In this document: positions 45,041 to 56,143 of the stretch, piece after piece
Position numbering within the stretch: the first letter of the stretch is position 1
Layout of the letters: every line of letters begins with the position of its first letter
Assembly: GCA_037157565.1 (NCBI GenBank)
Contig: JAZHRO010000013.1
Span: 33,732,501 to 33,796,500 of the forward strand
Source: Thalassia testudinum
Lineage: Eukaryota > Streptophyta > Magnoliopsida > Alismatales > Hydrocharitaceae
Direction of reading: 5' to 3'
Length of the DNA: 64,000 nucleotides
The notes under the pieces: model-generated
The model's database searches: none
Told to the model about the DNA's origin: nothing
Seen by the model: the letters and a program-made list of their open reading frames with translations, nothing else
Translations under genes and position numbers: made by a program

Positions 45041-45574
45041 CTTGTGGTCAATCAAGTAGCTGAGATTACAGATGGAGTTCTCTCCTGTCCTGATGTTAAT
45101 TCTCTGAGCACAACGATTGAGACCTTGCGGCAGCAAATAACTCGTTGACCCAGGCTTCTTCTTCTCAGTCACCAGACACTGCAGCTATTGCCACCTCTTA
45201 TGTGGCATCTACAGCTGCTATGTCGTCACTCTTATCATCCAGTGATTGGTTGATTTAGTCTAGTGTGTTACAACGCCTATGTGGCGACAGGGGTTCATTC
45301 CCTCAGTTAGTGCCAGTTACACCAACTAGGATTGTACAAATGACAGATGGGAGAGATGCGCCACTTGTTGGCAAAGGAGATATATCCTTATCTCCTACTT
45401 TGAGACCGACAGATGTCTTTTATGTGCATGATTTTCCTTTGATCTTACTATCTGTTAGCACAATTACTAGAGACCTGAACTGCCGAGCTATTTTTGACGC
45501 ATCTTCTTATGTCTTGCAGGACAAGTTCATTGGGAAGACAATTGGTGGAGGGTGTAAGGAACGGGGGGTGTACC
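45041..45574 (+). pseudogene. Copia-D gag end and protease, cut by the SIRE-like element
   Basis: After the Athila insertion, the Copia-D coding sequence resumes. From 45,265 it reads the protease region: RIVQMTDGRDAPLVGKG, LRPTDVFYVHDFPLILLSVS, DLNCRAIFDASSYVLQDKF and ERGVYLL. The sequence is then interrupted at 45,575. The corresponding Copia-C block is recognisably similar. The catalytic DSGA segment is not cleanly readable. Confidence 0.8.
45570..45574. repeat. SIRE-like element TSD, left copy
   Basis: GTACC here and GTACT at 51,007-51,011, differing at the last base. Confidence 0.7.
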
Positions 45575-45984
45575 TGTTGGTGCCAGAGTACTACGATCAG
45601 TTGTTTTGATGATAACAAAACACGTGTCATTTAACATTTGCAGTTGGAGTCTTAGATTTCAGGTCAATTGCAAATGGAGACGTGATTAAACGGATTCGAG
45701 CTAGCATCCAGGACGGATTGGAGGAGCTTGATGGAGAACAGAGGAGGTTCGCGAGGAGCGATGGCTTGAAGAAGGAAGGAGATGAAGAATAAGATAGATT
45801 TCCTTCTCTTGTACTCTTTGTATTTTTCGTTTCTTTTGTTTCTCTTTATTTTTGTTACTTAGATTCATGTCAAAGAGTCTCAAAGTACCCTAACAGTAGT
45901 CTTAGGAACATCAGCACAACCCTAGGATACTTAGGTTTTCTGTAGAAGACTTAGAAAACCAATATAGCGTTCAAACAGTCTTTT

Positions 45985-46525
45985 CAGACGTCTAATTACA
46001 AGATCAGACGTCTGATAATGTGTTTTAAGACGTCTGACTGTTGATTCAAACGTCTGATAACATTTAGGCTGGACTTGTTAGCTCTGTCTGATGAAATCAG
46101 ACGTCCAGACCTCTGTCCAGACGTCTTAGAAGACGTTTGATGACTTTTCCAGACGTCTAATTAGTGGACCGTTGGCTGGCTTAGCAAACACTCAAGGATA
46201 TGATCGTTAGAGCCTTATCAGACGTCCTTAAACCTTTCCAGACGTTTGATAGATGATCGTTTTGCCTCGGCTGACCCAAAATCTCTTCTCAGAGATTTTC
46301 TGGCCGTTACAACTCCTGGAAATCCATTCCCGCAGAAAAAATAGGTTTCCAGACATCCAGACATAGTGCCGGACGTCATATATGTTGTCTGATAGACTTG
46401 CACTAGAACCCAGTTTAGATCTGATTCAAGTCAGGAAGAAACCCGCCTAAAATCAGACGTCTGACTTTGTTCCCAGACGTCTTAAACTGGCTTCCCAAAC
46501 GTCTGATGCCAGGATCAGACGTCTG
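45985..46525 (+). promoter_or_regulatory. Array of CAGACGTCTG palindromes upstream of the LTR TATA box
   Basis: Exact copies at 46,005-46,014, 46,454-46,463 and 46,516-46,525, with about a dozen near copies between (for example CAAACGTCTG at 46,047, CAGACGTCTT at 46,118, CAGACGTCCT at 46,219). The GACGTC core is the C-box bound by plant bZIP factors. Spacing is irregular. Inference: repeated transcription-factor sites in an LTR enhancer. Confidence 0.75.
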
Positions 46526-46616
46526 ATAACCCTGTCAGTGCAATCATTGTTCCTGATTTCGGCCTGATTCTCTTGGGCTTTGCTCCCAACGGCTATGGAA
46601 GCTTTCCTAAGGCCTC

Positions 46617-46624
46617 TATAAATA
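46617..46624 (+). promoter_or_regulatory. SIRE-like 5' LTR TATA box
   Basis: TATAAATA, about 90 bases after the last palindrome. The equivalent box in the 3' LTR is at 50,347-50,354. Confidence 0.75.
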
Positions 46625-47279
46625 GATAGTAACCTCTTGCACATCTAGATACACCTAGAGACACCAAAAAGACACCTAGATACACTTTCACAGTCTTTTG
46701 TGTCCAAGAGAAGCCCTTTCTCTCCAAGCTCAAGTTCTACATCTTGAGAGCATCAAACCTTTGCGCACCCGCTCTCCCATTGTAGTTCACGAGAGCGACT
46801 TTGCGTCGTCGCGTGGCTCACGCACCCGCGTCTTTAATTCGACGCACTCCTTGCAAAGGGGAGTTTTTCTAATTCCTATAGAAGCTAGGTTTAAATCTTT
46901 GTTGGCTCTATAGGACTATATTTGTTATTTTTTACTTTGTTATTTGGTTGGGTATTCGCTTTGCGAATTCTCGTCTCCTTCGTGGGACAAAATCCTTCTT
47001 GTGAAGAGAAAGGGTTGAGGAACGCTACCTTCGCACTTGTAACGTGGTTGTAATTGAGGTTGAATCACCCTTGTTTAAGTGATTCGTTCAGTGGATTTGA
47101 TATACTTAGTTGATCGGAAAATCCTAACTCGAGAGGGTTAGGTGGTGGTTTTCACCCGGTTTGTGTTTCCACCTAAAAATAATTGTGCACATTGTGTGAT
47201 TGAAATTTTGTGAGATTGTTTATATTATATTTCTGCAATTTATTACGTCACCCCCTCCTGGTAGGGTAGAAACTACAAT

Positions 47280-47291
47280 TGGTATCCGAGC
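47280..47291 (+). other. SIRE-like primer-binding site
   Basis: TGGTATCCGAGC, close to TGGTATCAGAGC, two bases after the LTR end ACTACA. Confidence 0.8.
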
Positions 47292-47329
47292 AGGTTTCGC
47301 ATTATTGGCGTTACATACCGGCGAAGATC

Positions 47330-48127
47330 ATGGAGGGGAGCATATCCGCAATCCGAATCTCCGAGGGGCAGTCCACGTCCCATCCGCCTTTCTTCGACGG
47401 GAGCAACTACCCCTACTGGAAGCTGCGGATGAAGACTTGGCTTCAAGCCAATGACTTCACGATTTGGGCCAGGTGCGAGACGCCATTTGAGATCCCAGAG
47501 AAACCCGCCGGAGGCTACTTACAACAACAAATTCTTGAGCTTTCTTTGAAAGTAAAGACCAGAATCTCGCAATGTGCCACCGCATACGAGATTTGGCACA
47601 CACTTGAGGTAACTCACGAAGGGACCTCTAAGGTAAAAACTTCTAAAATAAATATACTTTCTCAAGAATTTGAATCTTTTTCTATGAAATCTAACGAAAC
47701 TTTAAGTGAGATGAACACTAGGTTCACTCTCATAGTAAACAATTTGAAAGCTTTAGGGAAGACTTTCATCAAGGGGGAGTTTCAAGGGAAGCTTTTTCGT
47801 TCCCTTGGATCGGAGTGGGAACAAAAAGTCACCACCATCGAGGAGGCAAACGAAGTGGAGGAGCTCAACATGGAAGATCTCCTAGGCAATCTGATGGCCT
47901 ACGAGACAAAGTTGAAGCAGAAGAAGGATACACCGGAGCCAAAACTGAAGAAGACTCTCGCCTTTAAAGCTGCGTCGGATAGCGAGATAAGTTCCGATGA
48001 CGAAGATTTAAAAATTTTACTCAAAAAGTTTTCCAAGTTGTGTAGGGAATCAAAAAAGAAGGAGAAGAAGGAGAGGCTGAGACGTTGCTACCATTGCAAC
48101 GGGAAAGGGCATTTGCGACCAGAGTAA
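47330..48127 (+). pseudogene. SIRE-like gag, N-terminal part
   Basis: Starting at ATG 47,330 (MEGSISAIRISEGQ), the 265-residue frame shows PPFFDGSNYPYWKLRMKTWL, the UBN2/gag N-terminal signature, then FESFSMKSNETLSEMNTRFT and LGSEWEQKVTTIEEA. It ends with a lysine-rich segment and the zinc knuckle start CYHCNGKGHLRP. A stop replaces the last cysteine. The ORF is otherwise long and well preserved. The following sequence (KKEKEKEKK-type) continues gag after the stop. Confidence 0.87.
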
Positions 48128-48250
48128 CCTCTTCTCAAAAAGGAGAAGGAAAAGGAGAAGAAATCTAAGAAGAAGGCGTTCCAAGCCACTTGGGACGATT
48201 CGAGCTCGGAGGAAAAAGAAGAAAAAGAAGAAACCGCTTGCTTTGGTTTC

Positions 48251-48697
48251 ATGGCCAGAGGAAGCAATAGCGACAGCGAATGCGGAAGCGACTCCGACAA
48301 CGAGGTAAATTTCGATTTACAAGAAACTTTTAATGAACTATTTGATGTTAGTAAATCATTAAGAATAGAAAACAAATGCATTAAAAAGAACCTTAGTTTT
48401 CTTAAAAATGAAAATGATAGGTTAGAAAAACAACTTAAGGACGTAGAAGCTAGTCCTAAAATTGATAACCTATTATTAGAAAATCATAACCTCATCAATG
48501 AAAATTATAAATTGATTGAGGAAAATGTCATTCTAAAAATAGAAATTTCTGATTTAAAGACTAAGATGCATATTATAGAAAAAGAAATTGCATGTCTTAG
48601 GGAAAACTCTAACAAATTAATCAACAAAGTAGATAATTTTTATAGCCCTAAGGTTGAGAAAGGATCTCCGTTAAGGAGACCCGCTAACAGATCCTGA
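48251..48697 (+). pseudogene. SIRE-like gag, C-terminal coiled coil
   Basis: 149 codons starting MARGSNSDSECGSDSD and continuing with a leucine/asparagine heptad pattern (LRIENKCIKKNLSFLKNEND, ENHNLINENYKLIEENVILK) typical of the coiled-coil region of SIRE gag. It ends at a stop just before PTWIPKKEL-type sequence. No protease motif follows. Confidence 0.8.
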
Positions 48698-49328
48698 TCC
48701 AAGCCCACTTGGATACCGAAGAAAGAATTGGAATCTTATTTTATAGGTTTTAGGGATAACTACAACACGAAGGACTGGACCTACAAGCTTAAGGCTGGTC
48801 AACTCGAGTTGGGAGAACCAAGGAGTAGACCAAGGAGGAGAGCAAGAAGACCGACGAGATAGCGAACAAACGATGGACCTGCCGCACGTCGACCACCAGA
48901 CTGGAGACCGGCGCCAATGCCCGGGCCTCCATGATACGAATGGGAGCCCCATCCGATGTGGCATCCACCATCACCATTTGGGCCATTTTATTGGCCATGG
49001 TAGGTGAGGTAAAAATTCATTACCCTATCTTTTTATCAGAAGCATTTAGATAGGGGGAGTTAAAAAATTATGAGCTAATTGTCAATTTTTAAGGGGGAGA
49101 TGCAAGTTAGCTAAATTTCCTTTAGTAAGGGGCAGAAAAATAATAGCTATCTTGTTGTTACAAAAATGGGAGGACATTACTTTTGTTAAAAGAAATTCAT
49201 AGAAGACATGTTTTAAGGAGGAGTTATAGGAAACTTAAAATCAATCAAACCTTTTTGATAATGTCAAAAAGGGGGAGGATTTTTTGCATTATTATTTATT
49301 ATTTTGTCATCATCAAAAAGGGGGAGAT
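48698..49328 (+). other. SIRE-like 3' internal region and polypurine tract
   Basis: Non-coding or decayed internal sequence with repeated AAGGGGGAG blocks (49,049, 49,092, 49,266, 49,315). The last one, AAAAAGGGGGAGA at 49,315-49,327, adjoins the 3' LTR and is the likely plus-strand primer. Confidence 0.75.
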
Positions 49329-51006
49329 TGTTGGTGCCAGAGCACCACGATCATTTGTTTTGATGATAACAAAACACGTGTCATTTAACATTTGCAGTTG
49401 GAGTTTTAGATTTCAGGTCAATTGTAAATGGAGACGTGATTAGAAGGAGTTCGAGCTCGCATCCAGGACGGATTGGAGGAGCTTGATGGAGAACAGAGGA
49501 GATGGAAGGAGATGAAGAATATGATAGATTTCCTTCTCTTGTACTCTTTGTATTTTTCATTTCTTTTGTTGCTCTTTATTTTTGTTACTTAGATTCATGT
49601 TAAAGAGCCTCAAAGTACCCTAACAGTAATCCTAGGAACATCAGCACAACCTTAGGATACTTAGGTTTTCTGTAGAAAACTTAGAAAACCAATATAGGGT
49701 TCAAACAGCCTTTTCAGACATCTCATTACAAGATCCGACGTCTGATAATGTGCTTTAAGACATCTGACTGTTGATTCAGACATCTAATAACATTTAGGCT
49801 GGACTTGTTAGCTCTGTCTGATGAAATCAGACGTCTTAGAAGACGTCTGATGACTTTGCCAGACGTCCAATTAGTGGACCGTTGGCTGGCTTAGCAAACA
49901 CTCAAGTATATGACCGTTAGAGCCTTATCAGACATCCTTAAACCTTTCCAGACGTCTGATAGATGACCGTTTTGCCTCGGCTGTTCCAAAATCTCTTCTC
50001 AGTGATTTTCTAGCCGTTGCAACTCCTGGAAATCCATTCCCGCAGAAAAAATAGGTTTCCAGACGTCCAAACATAGTGCCAAACGTCATATATGTCGTCT
50101 GATAGACTTACACTAGAACCCTGTTTAGATCTGATTCAAGTCAGGAAGAAAGCCGCCTAAAATCAAACGTCTGACTTTGTTCCCAGACATCTTAAATTGG
50201 TTTCCTAGATGTCTGATGCCAGGATCAGACGTCTGATAACCCTGTCAGTGCAATCATTGTTCCTGATTTCGGCCTGATTCTCTTGGGCTTTGCTCCCAAC
50301 GGCTATGGAAGCTTTCCTAAGCCTTCCAAAGCTTTCCTAAGGCCTCTATAAATAGGGAGGAACCTCTTGCACATCTAGATACACCTAGAGACACCAAAAG
50401 GACACCTAGATACACTTTCACACTCTTTTGTGTCCAAGAGAAGCCCTTGCTCTCCAAGCTCAAGTTCTACATCTTGAGAGTATCAAACCTTTGCGCACTC
50501 GCTCTCCCACCATAGTTCACGAGAGTGACTTTGCACCGTCGCGTGGCTCACGCACCCGCGTCATCGATTCGATGCACTCCTTGCAAAGGGGAGTTTTCCT
50601 AATTCCTATAGAAGCTAGGTTTAAATCTTTGTTGGCTTTATAGGACTATATTTGTTATTTTTTACTTTGTTATTTGGTTGGGTATTCGCTTTGCGAATTC
50701 CCATCTCTTTCGTGGGACAAAATCCTTCTCGTGAAGAGAAGGGGTTGAGGAACGCTACCCTTGCACTTGTAGCGTGGTTGTAATTGAGGTTGAATCACCC
50801 TCGTTTAAGTGATTCGTTCAGTGGATTTGATCAACTTGGTTGATCGGAAAATCCTAACTCGAGAGGGTTAGGTGGTGGTTTTCACCCGGTTTGGGTTTCC
50901 ACCTAAAAATAATTGTGCACACTCTGTGATTGAATTTTTGTGAGATTATTTATATTATATTTACGTAATTTATTACGTTACCCCTCCTGGTAGGGAAGAA
51001 ACTACA
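49329..51006 (+). repeat. SIRE-like 3' LTR
   Basis: 1678 bp, matching the 5' LTR over its length. It lacks short stretches near 49,500 and 49,830 and carries a small duplication of GCTTTCCTAAG near 50,310. Exact CAGACGTCTG copies at 49,949-49,958 and 50,226-50,235. Confidence 0.9.
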
Positions 51007-51011
51007 GTACT

Positions 51012-52080
51012 GTCTAAGATGCAGTGTTGTTGCTACTTCTGCTTCCTAGGGCCTTACTTCTGCTAGATCTCTTCAGTGGCATCACCGCCTTGGCCACTTG
51101 CCTATTGATCGCCTTAGACGTGTTTTGCCGCACATACCTTCCACTACTGCTCTCACATGTGATGCTTGTCAACTAGGCAACAACCACAGGGATAGCTTTC
51201 CCAGTTCTACTTCTGTTTCATCTGTTGCTACATTTGATTTGATTCACATGGATGCTTAGGGTCCCAGTCGTACTCCTGATCTACTTGGGAAAAAAATTAT
51301 CTTGTCTTAGTTGATGATTTTTCCTGTGTTTCTTGGATGTTTCTTATGAAACATAAGTCTGATGTAGGACAAATTATTGAGCATTTTATTAAAGAAATAA
51401 AAACTCAGCATTCTTATTTGGTGAAGCATTTTCGATCTAATAATGCCTTGAAGTTTTGTACTACGCATTTACGTACTTTCTTTTCTACTTGTGCCATTAT
51501 CCATGAGACCACGTGCCCTCATACCTCTCAGCAATATGGTGTTGCTGAGAGGAAACATCACCATATTCTTGATGTTGGTCAGATTTTGTTGGTTCACCAT
51601 TCGGTCCCTTTCATTTACAAGGATGACGCTATTTTGACTGCATGTTTCTTCATCAATAGGATGCCTAATGTTACTTTATATGAATCGATTTCATTGCAGG
51701 TTATGTATCCTGATCGCCCCCTGTTTCACGTCACTCCTCGGACTTGTGGTTGTGTTGCCTTTCTCCACTTGTTGGGACTGGGTCGGGATAACTAGCATCG
51801 AGAGTAGTTAAGTGTGTTTTCCTTGGGTATACTAGAACACAAAAAGGATATCGGTGTTGTGATCCGATTACTTCTTAGCATTTTATTTTGGCGGATGTTA
51901 CCTTTCATGAGGCGATACCCTTCTTTTTAACGTCTACTGCTAAGATGCCTCCTGAGGGTGACATGGCACCTATGCCATTTACCCCCATTCGTTTTGGGAG
52001 TTTTTCCAAGGTTCCTGTCCCTACTATGCCACCACCACCACCTCCTGCTATGCATATCTTTCCTCGTTTGACTAAGCCAC
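51012..52080 (+). pseudogene. Copia-D integrase
   Basis: Reads WHHRLGHLPIDRLRRVLP and CDACQLGNN (zinc HHCC end), FDLIHMDA (first catalytic Asp), YLVLVDDFS-type block, MFLMKHKSDVGQIIEHFIKE, FRSNNALKF (normally RSDNA, so the second Asp is Asn) and CPHTSQQYGVAERKHHHILD (Glu retained). One or two frame changes and a stop after MDA. Followed by GYRCCDPIT-like C-terminal sequence. Confidence 0.82.
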
Positions 52081-52199
52081 TTTAGACATATGCCCACCCC
52101 CATACTACCTATCAGGGGCCCCACCCTCACCTTCATGATCGATTTCTCAGGTAAGTCTTTTAGACACCAACACATGTTTTCCATGTGATAATCACAGGG

Positions 52200-52448
52200 A
52201 TAGGACATATGATGTGGCAGGTGATGATCTTGATCTTCCGTTAGCCATTCAGAAGCGACCATGGACCTGCACTACTTACCCTACGGTCGGTGCGCTTGGT
52301 ATTGACGGCTTAGCCCCTGGGTTTCTGGATTCACTCAGGCATTACCCGCTACTCAGATTCCAATTACTCATCATGAAGCCAAGGTTGATCCAAAATGGCA
52401 GGTAGCTATGAAGGATGAGATGACCGCTCTTAGAGGCCGTAGGACCTG
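52200..52448 (+). pseudogene. Copia-D RT N-terminal part before the solo LTR
   Basis: DDLDLPLAIQKRPWTCTTYP, then MKDEMTALRGRRT, the conserved start of Copia RT. It stops in the codon for W of RTWELVPLP, where the 2.28-kb solo LTR interrupts it. Confidence 0.82.
52444..52448. repeat. Solo LTR TSD, left copy
   Basis: ACCTG, repeated exactly at 54,729-54,733. Removing the insertion and one copy restores the RT codons R-T-W-E-L. Confidence 0.87.
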
Positions 52449-54728
52449 TGAAATGACCCACCACCCTTTGGTCATTTAAGACGTCTGGGATGTTCACCAG
52501 ACGTCTGTCCGGACGTCTAGGATGTTCACCAGACATCTGAACATGCCTTTTCTCTTCGGCGCGGACAGTACGTATGCCATGCTTCCTCACCACACGTCAC
52601 CACACCTCCTACGACGCCACTCCACGCCACGCTTCGCCATCTCGCCTCCTCACCTTCTCTCCCTTTAGAAACCTCTCCTCCTCTTCGTTGCCCACCCCAT
52701 AGCCGAGAGCAGAGCAAGGGCGAGTGAAGAGCGAAGAGCCAGAGCGAGAGGAAGCGTGAGAGCGGAGGGTGCAGCGTCGTTCTGTTGCAGCGCCTGTAGG
52801 CGAGGGAAGCCAGAGCGGTTCTACAGAAGTCATTTTTCCGCGGAATCAGACGACCGGAGGGACACCTAGACGTCTTATCGGACGTCTGAAGGTAGAGCAA
52901 GACGTCTGGTAGAGATCTAATTTCCATATTTTCTCTCTGACAAAGTCTTGACAGCGTACGTATATGTGTTAGAAGGCAAGAGCAGACCGAGGTAGTTTCA
53001 GACGTCCGGGAGCACCCCCAGACGTCTGACGGAGTCCTTGGACGTCGTCATTGAGTTCTAGACGTCCGATAGAGGAACACCGAGAGAGGTATCCCTGAGA
53101 ACTGTTTTAACACGTCTAGGACCTTTCCCAGAGGTCTGATTTCTGTATGGCAGCGTGTTTTTGGGCCGTGTAAGACCCTAATATTATCGCTTTTCCACAA
53201 ACAAACCGTCACTGTTTTCCGTACAAGTTTCTCTATTTAATGATACCTTGTCTATATCATTCTGAACCTTTTGACCCATCAATCCATGTTTTAGGTCTCC
53301 AGTCCGTTGGGTGTACGAGACCTGCGACGACGTCGGGAGCCACTGTACGAGCCCCCATTCCACCCAGTTACCCAGGTAGAGTGGTTATAACCTTGAATCT
53401 CTAACTTAATATATGCAAGTAAGTAATCCTTGGACTTGAGATGAACCCTAGGAAGAAATAAATGCATACTTGAGAGGAAATTCTTAAACCCTAAGACTTG
53501 GCATGAACACTAGGGTTAGAAGAAATTATATAGAAATTGAACTGTTTGTTCCATACATTCCAACCCGGATGTGAAAAAAAAAAACTCCTGTACGAACCCC
53601 ATGGGGAATGTAGACAAGAACACCGTAATACGGAGAACCGGATTGTTCTGAAAATTTGTTGCCCATGGGTAGCTGTTAAGGGAGGTAAGCTGACCTTCGT
53701 GTACGTGGTATCAAAGAGAGCAACTATCTCTTGTAGTGTAAAGGGGAGCTTGCCGCCTTTGGGTTGGGACTCGGGGTGGGTTTGGTCACTCTACAACGAC
53801 TCTTACTGGCCCTCGTGTACGTGGTACCGAGATGAGCTACTTAGTGTAGGGGGGAGCTAGCTGCCCTAGGGGGCCCAGGGCTAGGTATGGCCACCCTACA
53901 CCGACTCCCGTTAGCCCATTGGGCAAACCGGGGTAGTCGGATGAGGCTACACGGACTGAGGAGGGGCGAGACCCCTATTTTGTTCTGAGAGGGCAAAGCC
54001 CTATACTATTCCGCACTGTACGTTGAGGCGTACCCGCTAGCGGAAATGACTGACCGCGTGCTAGTGCGAGGTACCTACCCGTGCACTTATCACGTGTGCC
54101 GTAGTCACTGCTACGTCACTACCGTGACCTTAGGGTGGTAGACCAAATATAAGACTACCACAGTGGGATTCTCCCGGCCAAGAGAGTGCCACGTGGGCAT
54201 CCCATATCACGGGAAGCTGCAAGCAAAATCGTTCCTATAGGGAACAATAAGATTAATTAATAAATCCTAATCAGAGATCTCTACGTACTCACATGTATAA
54301 TATAATTGGAAAATGGAAAATTTTATGTTAACTACTTGTTAAATGTATGTTACTTCTTAGCCACCACTCTACTCAGCGATAGCTGACTCTAGATAAATAA
54401 ATTTTTTACAGGTCAGGGATTTGAGCAGCCCGAGCTACCGGCTGCTGAGGACGCTAGGCCTGGTCGAGCCTAGCTTTAGTTCTACTGTTTGGTAGTGAGT
54501 TTCTATAGCTTTGTCTTCTGCTATACATACTCGTTTTTGTTGTGATGGCTGTATAATATTACTGTTTCTTTTTCCCTGTTGTGAATTTCTTTCTGCTTAG
54601 CTACTGTACTTGTATGATTGTAGTTTGCTGAATGTTATTTGATTATTTCTTATTGGAAGATTGGGTCATGGGATTAATCGAAGCAAGCCAGTCTCAGATC
54701 CTGTAGGGATCTGGACCGGGTCATGACA
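52449..54728 (+). mobile_element. Solo LTR of 2.28 kb in Copia-D RT
   Basis: Begins TGAAATGACCC and ends GGGTCATGACA, which are near-perfect inverted ends with TG...CA termini, flanked by the 5-bp TSD ACCTG. It has no internal region, PBS or coding domain, so it is a solo LTR left by LTR-LTR recombination. The TGTCATGACCC-like ends and large size suggest a chromovirus-type Gypsy (Tekay/Del) family. It holds about ten CAGACGTCTG-like motifs between 52,478 and 53,130. The strand is not determined. Confidence 0.83.
53694..53925. repeat. Diverged tandem duplication inside the solo LTR
   Basis: Two units of about 115 bp (53,694-53,809 and 53,810-53,925) both start CYTCGTGTACGTGGTA, share a GGGGAGCT core and end in CTACAMCGACTC. 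Confidence 0.65.
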
Positions 54729-56136
54729 ACCTGGGAGCTCACTCCACTTCTTGATGGTGCTATACGTGTTGGTTGTTGGTGGGTATTTACTGTGAAGTTC
54801 AACCCAGATGGCAGTGTAGCTAGATATAAAGCACGCCTTATGGCAAAAGGGTTCACCTAAACCAGTGGGGTGGACTTCTTTGACACCTTCTCACCAGTTG
54901 CCAGACTTCCTACTGTACGGGTGCTGATCACAGTGGTAGTTCAGTTAGATTGGCCTTTGCATCAATTGGATGTGAAGAATGCCTTCCTCTATGGTGATCT
55001 CCAAGAGGAAGTCTACACGCAATAGCCACCTGGCTTTGAGGCTGAGGGAGAGTGTGTATGCCGACAATGGAAGACCATTTATGGCCTTAAGCAAAACTCC
55101 AGAGCCTAGTTTCAGAGGTTATCACAAGTTGTAAAGGCAGTTGGATTCAGGAGATGGATAACCGAGTTTTCTCTCTTCGTCGAGAGGACTGGACGAGGTA
55201 CTATGGTACTCCTTGTTTATGTTTATGACCTTATTGTCACTGGGGATGATGAGCAGGGTATTGCTGAGATCAAGTGCATCCTATCAAATCTGTTTGTCAT
55301 GAAGGACTTGGGAGCTTAGCGATACTTTTTAGGTATTAAGGTTGCTCACAGTAAAAAGGGCACGGTCTTGTCCAAGAGGAAGTATGCCTTGGACTTCTTG
55401 CAAGAGGTTCGTATGCTTGGGCTCAAGGAGGCCAATATTCCTATGGACCCCAAGATGCCACTCTACGATGAAGATGCACAGTTAGTAGACAACAAATAGT
55501 ACTACAAGCAGCTTGTGCTCAAGCTGCTTTACCTCACTATCACGAGCTAGATATCTCCTCTGCAGTAGGGAGATTGACCTAGTTCATGGCCAAGCCAACA
55601 CGTCAGCATTGGGATGCAGCTTTGATGGTGCTTAGATGCACTAAGAAGGCTCCTAGGAAGGGTCTCCTCTTCTCTAATGGGTCTTCTATGACTTTGGTTG
55701 CTACTCTGACGTAGACTACGCTGGGTGTCAAGTGGATCTCAAATCTACTACTGGGTTCTGCACCTTTTTGGCAAAGAGAGGAGCAAGAAACATGACGCAG
55801 TTGCGATATCTCAAGGCTCAGACAACTGCAGAGATGATGTGGATTAGATTCATGCTTACTGACTTGTAGATACAGTTTTCTAGCCCCATGGAGATGAGAT
55901 GTGATAATAGAGCAGCCACTTTCATTGCCAAAAATCCAGCATTTAATGAGAGGACGAAGCATATTGAGGTTGATTGCCACTATATCAGGGACATCATCCA
56001 AAAGAGGTTGCTATATACCACACTAGTCACATTTGAGGAGCAGATTGCTGATATTTTCACCAAGCCCTTAGCTAGATCTTTAGTTGATCCATGTGTATCC
56101 AAGCTGAGCATGATAGATATCTTTGCTCCAGCTTGA
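54729..56136 (+). pseudogene. Copia-D RT and RNase H
   Basis: Continues from the interrupted codon: WELTPLLDGA, GFT...[53 protein letters not shown] (the catalytic YVDD reads YVYD), YFLGIKVAHSKKGTVLSKRK, then RNase H ending [20 protein letters not shown] and [11 protein letters not shown]. The polypurine tract CTTGAGGGGGAG lies just before the 3' LTR. Several stops are present. Confidence 0.85.
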
Positions 56137-56143
56137 GGGGGAG

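Larger units (their letters stand above)
45575..47277 (+). repeat. SIRE-like 5' LTR
   Basis: 1703 bp, TG start, CA end. TATAAATA at 46,617-46,624. Upstream of it, from about 45,985 to 46,525, lie about fifteen copies of CAGACGTCTG or one- to two-base variants. PBS follows at 47,280. Confidence 0.9.
45575..51006 (+). mobile_element. SIRE-like element, gag only, in Copia-D
   Basis: A plus-strand Copia element of the SIRE/Maximus type: 1.7-kb LTRs (45,575-47,277 and 49,329-51,006) starting TGTTGGTGCCAGAG and ending GAAACTACA, an initiator-tRNA PBS, a SIRE-type polypurine tract AAAAAGGGGGAGA, and between them only gag (47,330-48,697). Protease, integrase, RT and RNase H are entirely absent, so it depends on other elements. 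The LTRs look fairly similar, suggesting that this is among the younger layers. Both LTRs hold the CAGACGTCTG array. Confidence 0.88.

Noticed and set aside
45985..46525. CAGACGTCTG array as a CRISPR-like repeat
   Set aside because: Spacing irregular, repeats short and imperfect, and the context is a plant LTR.
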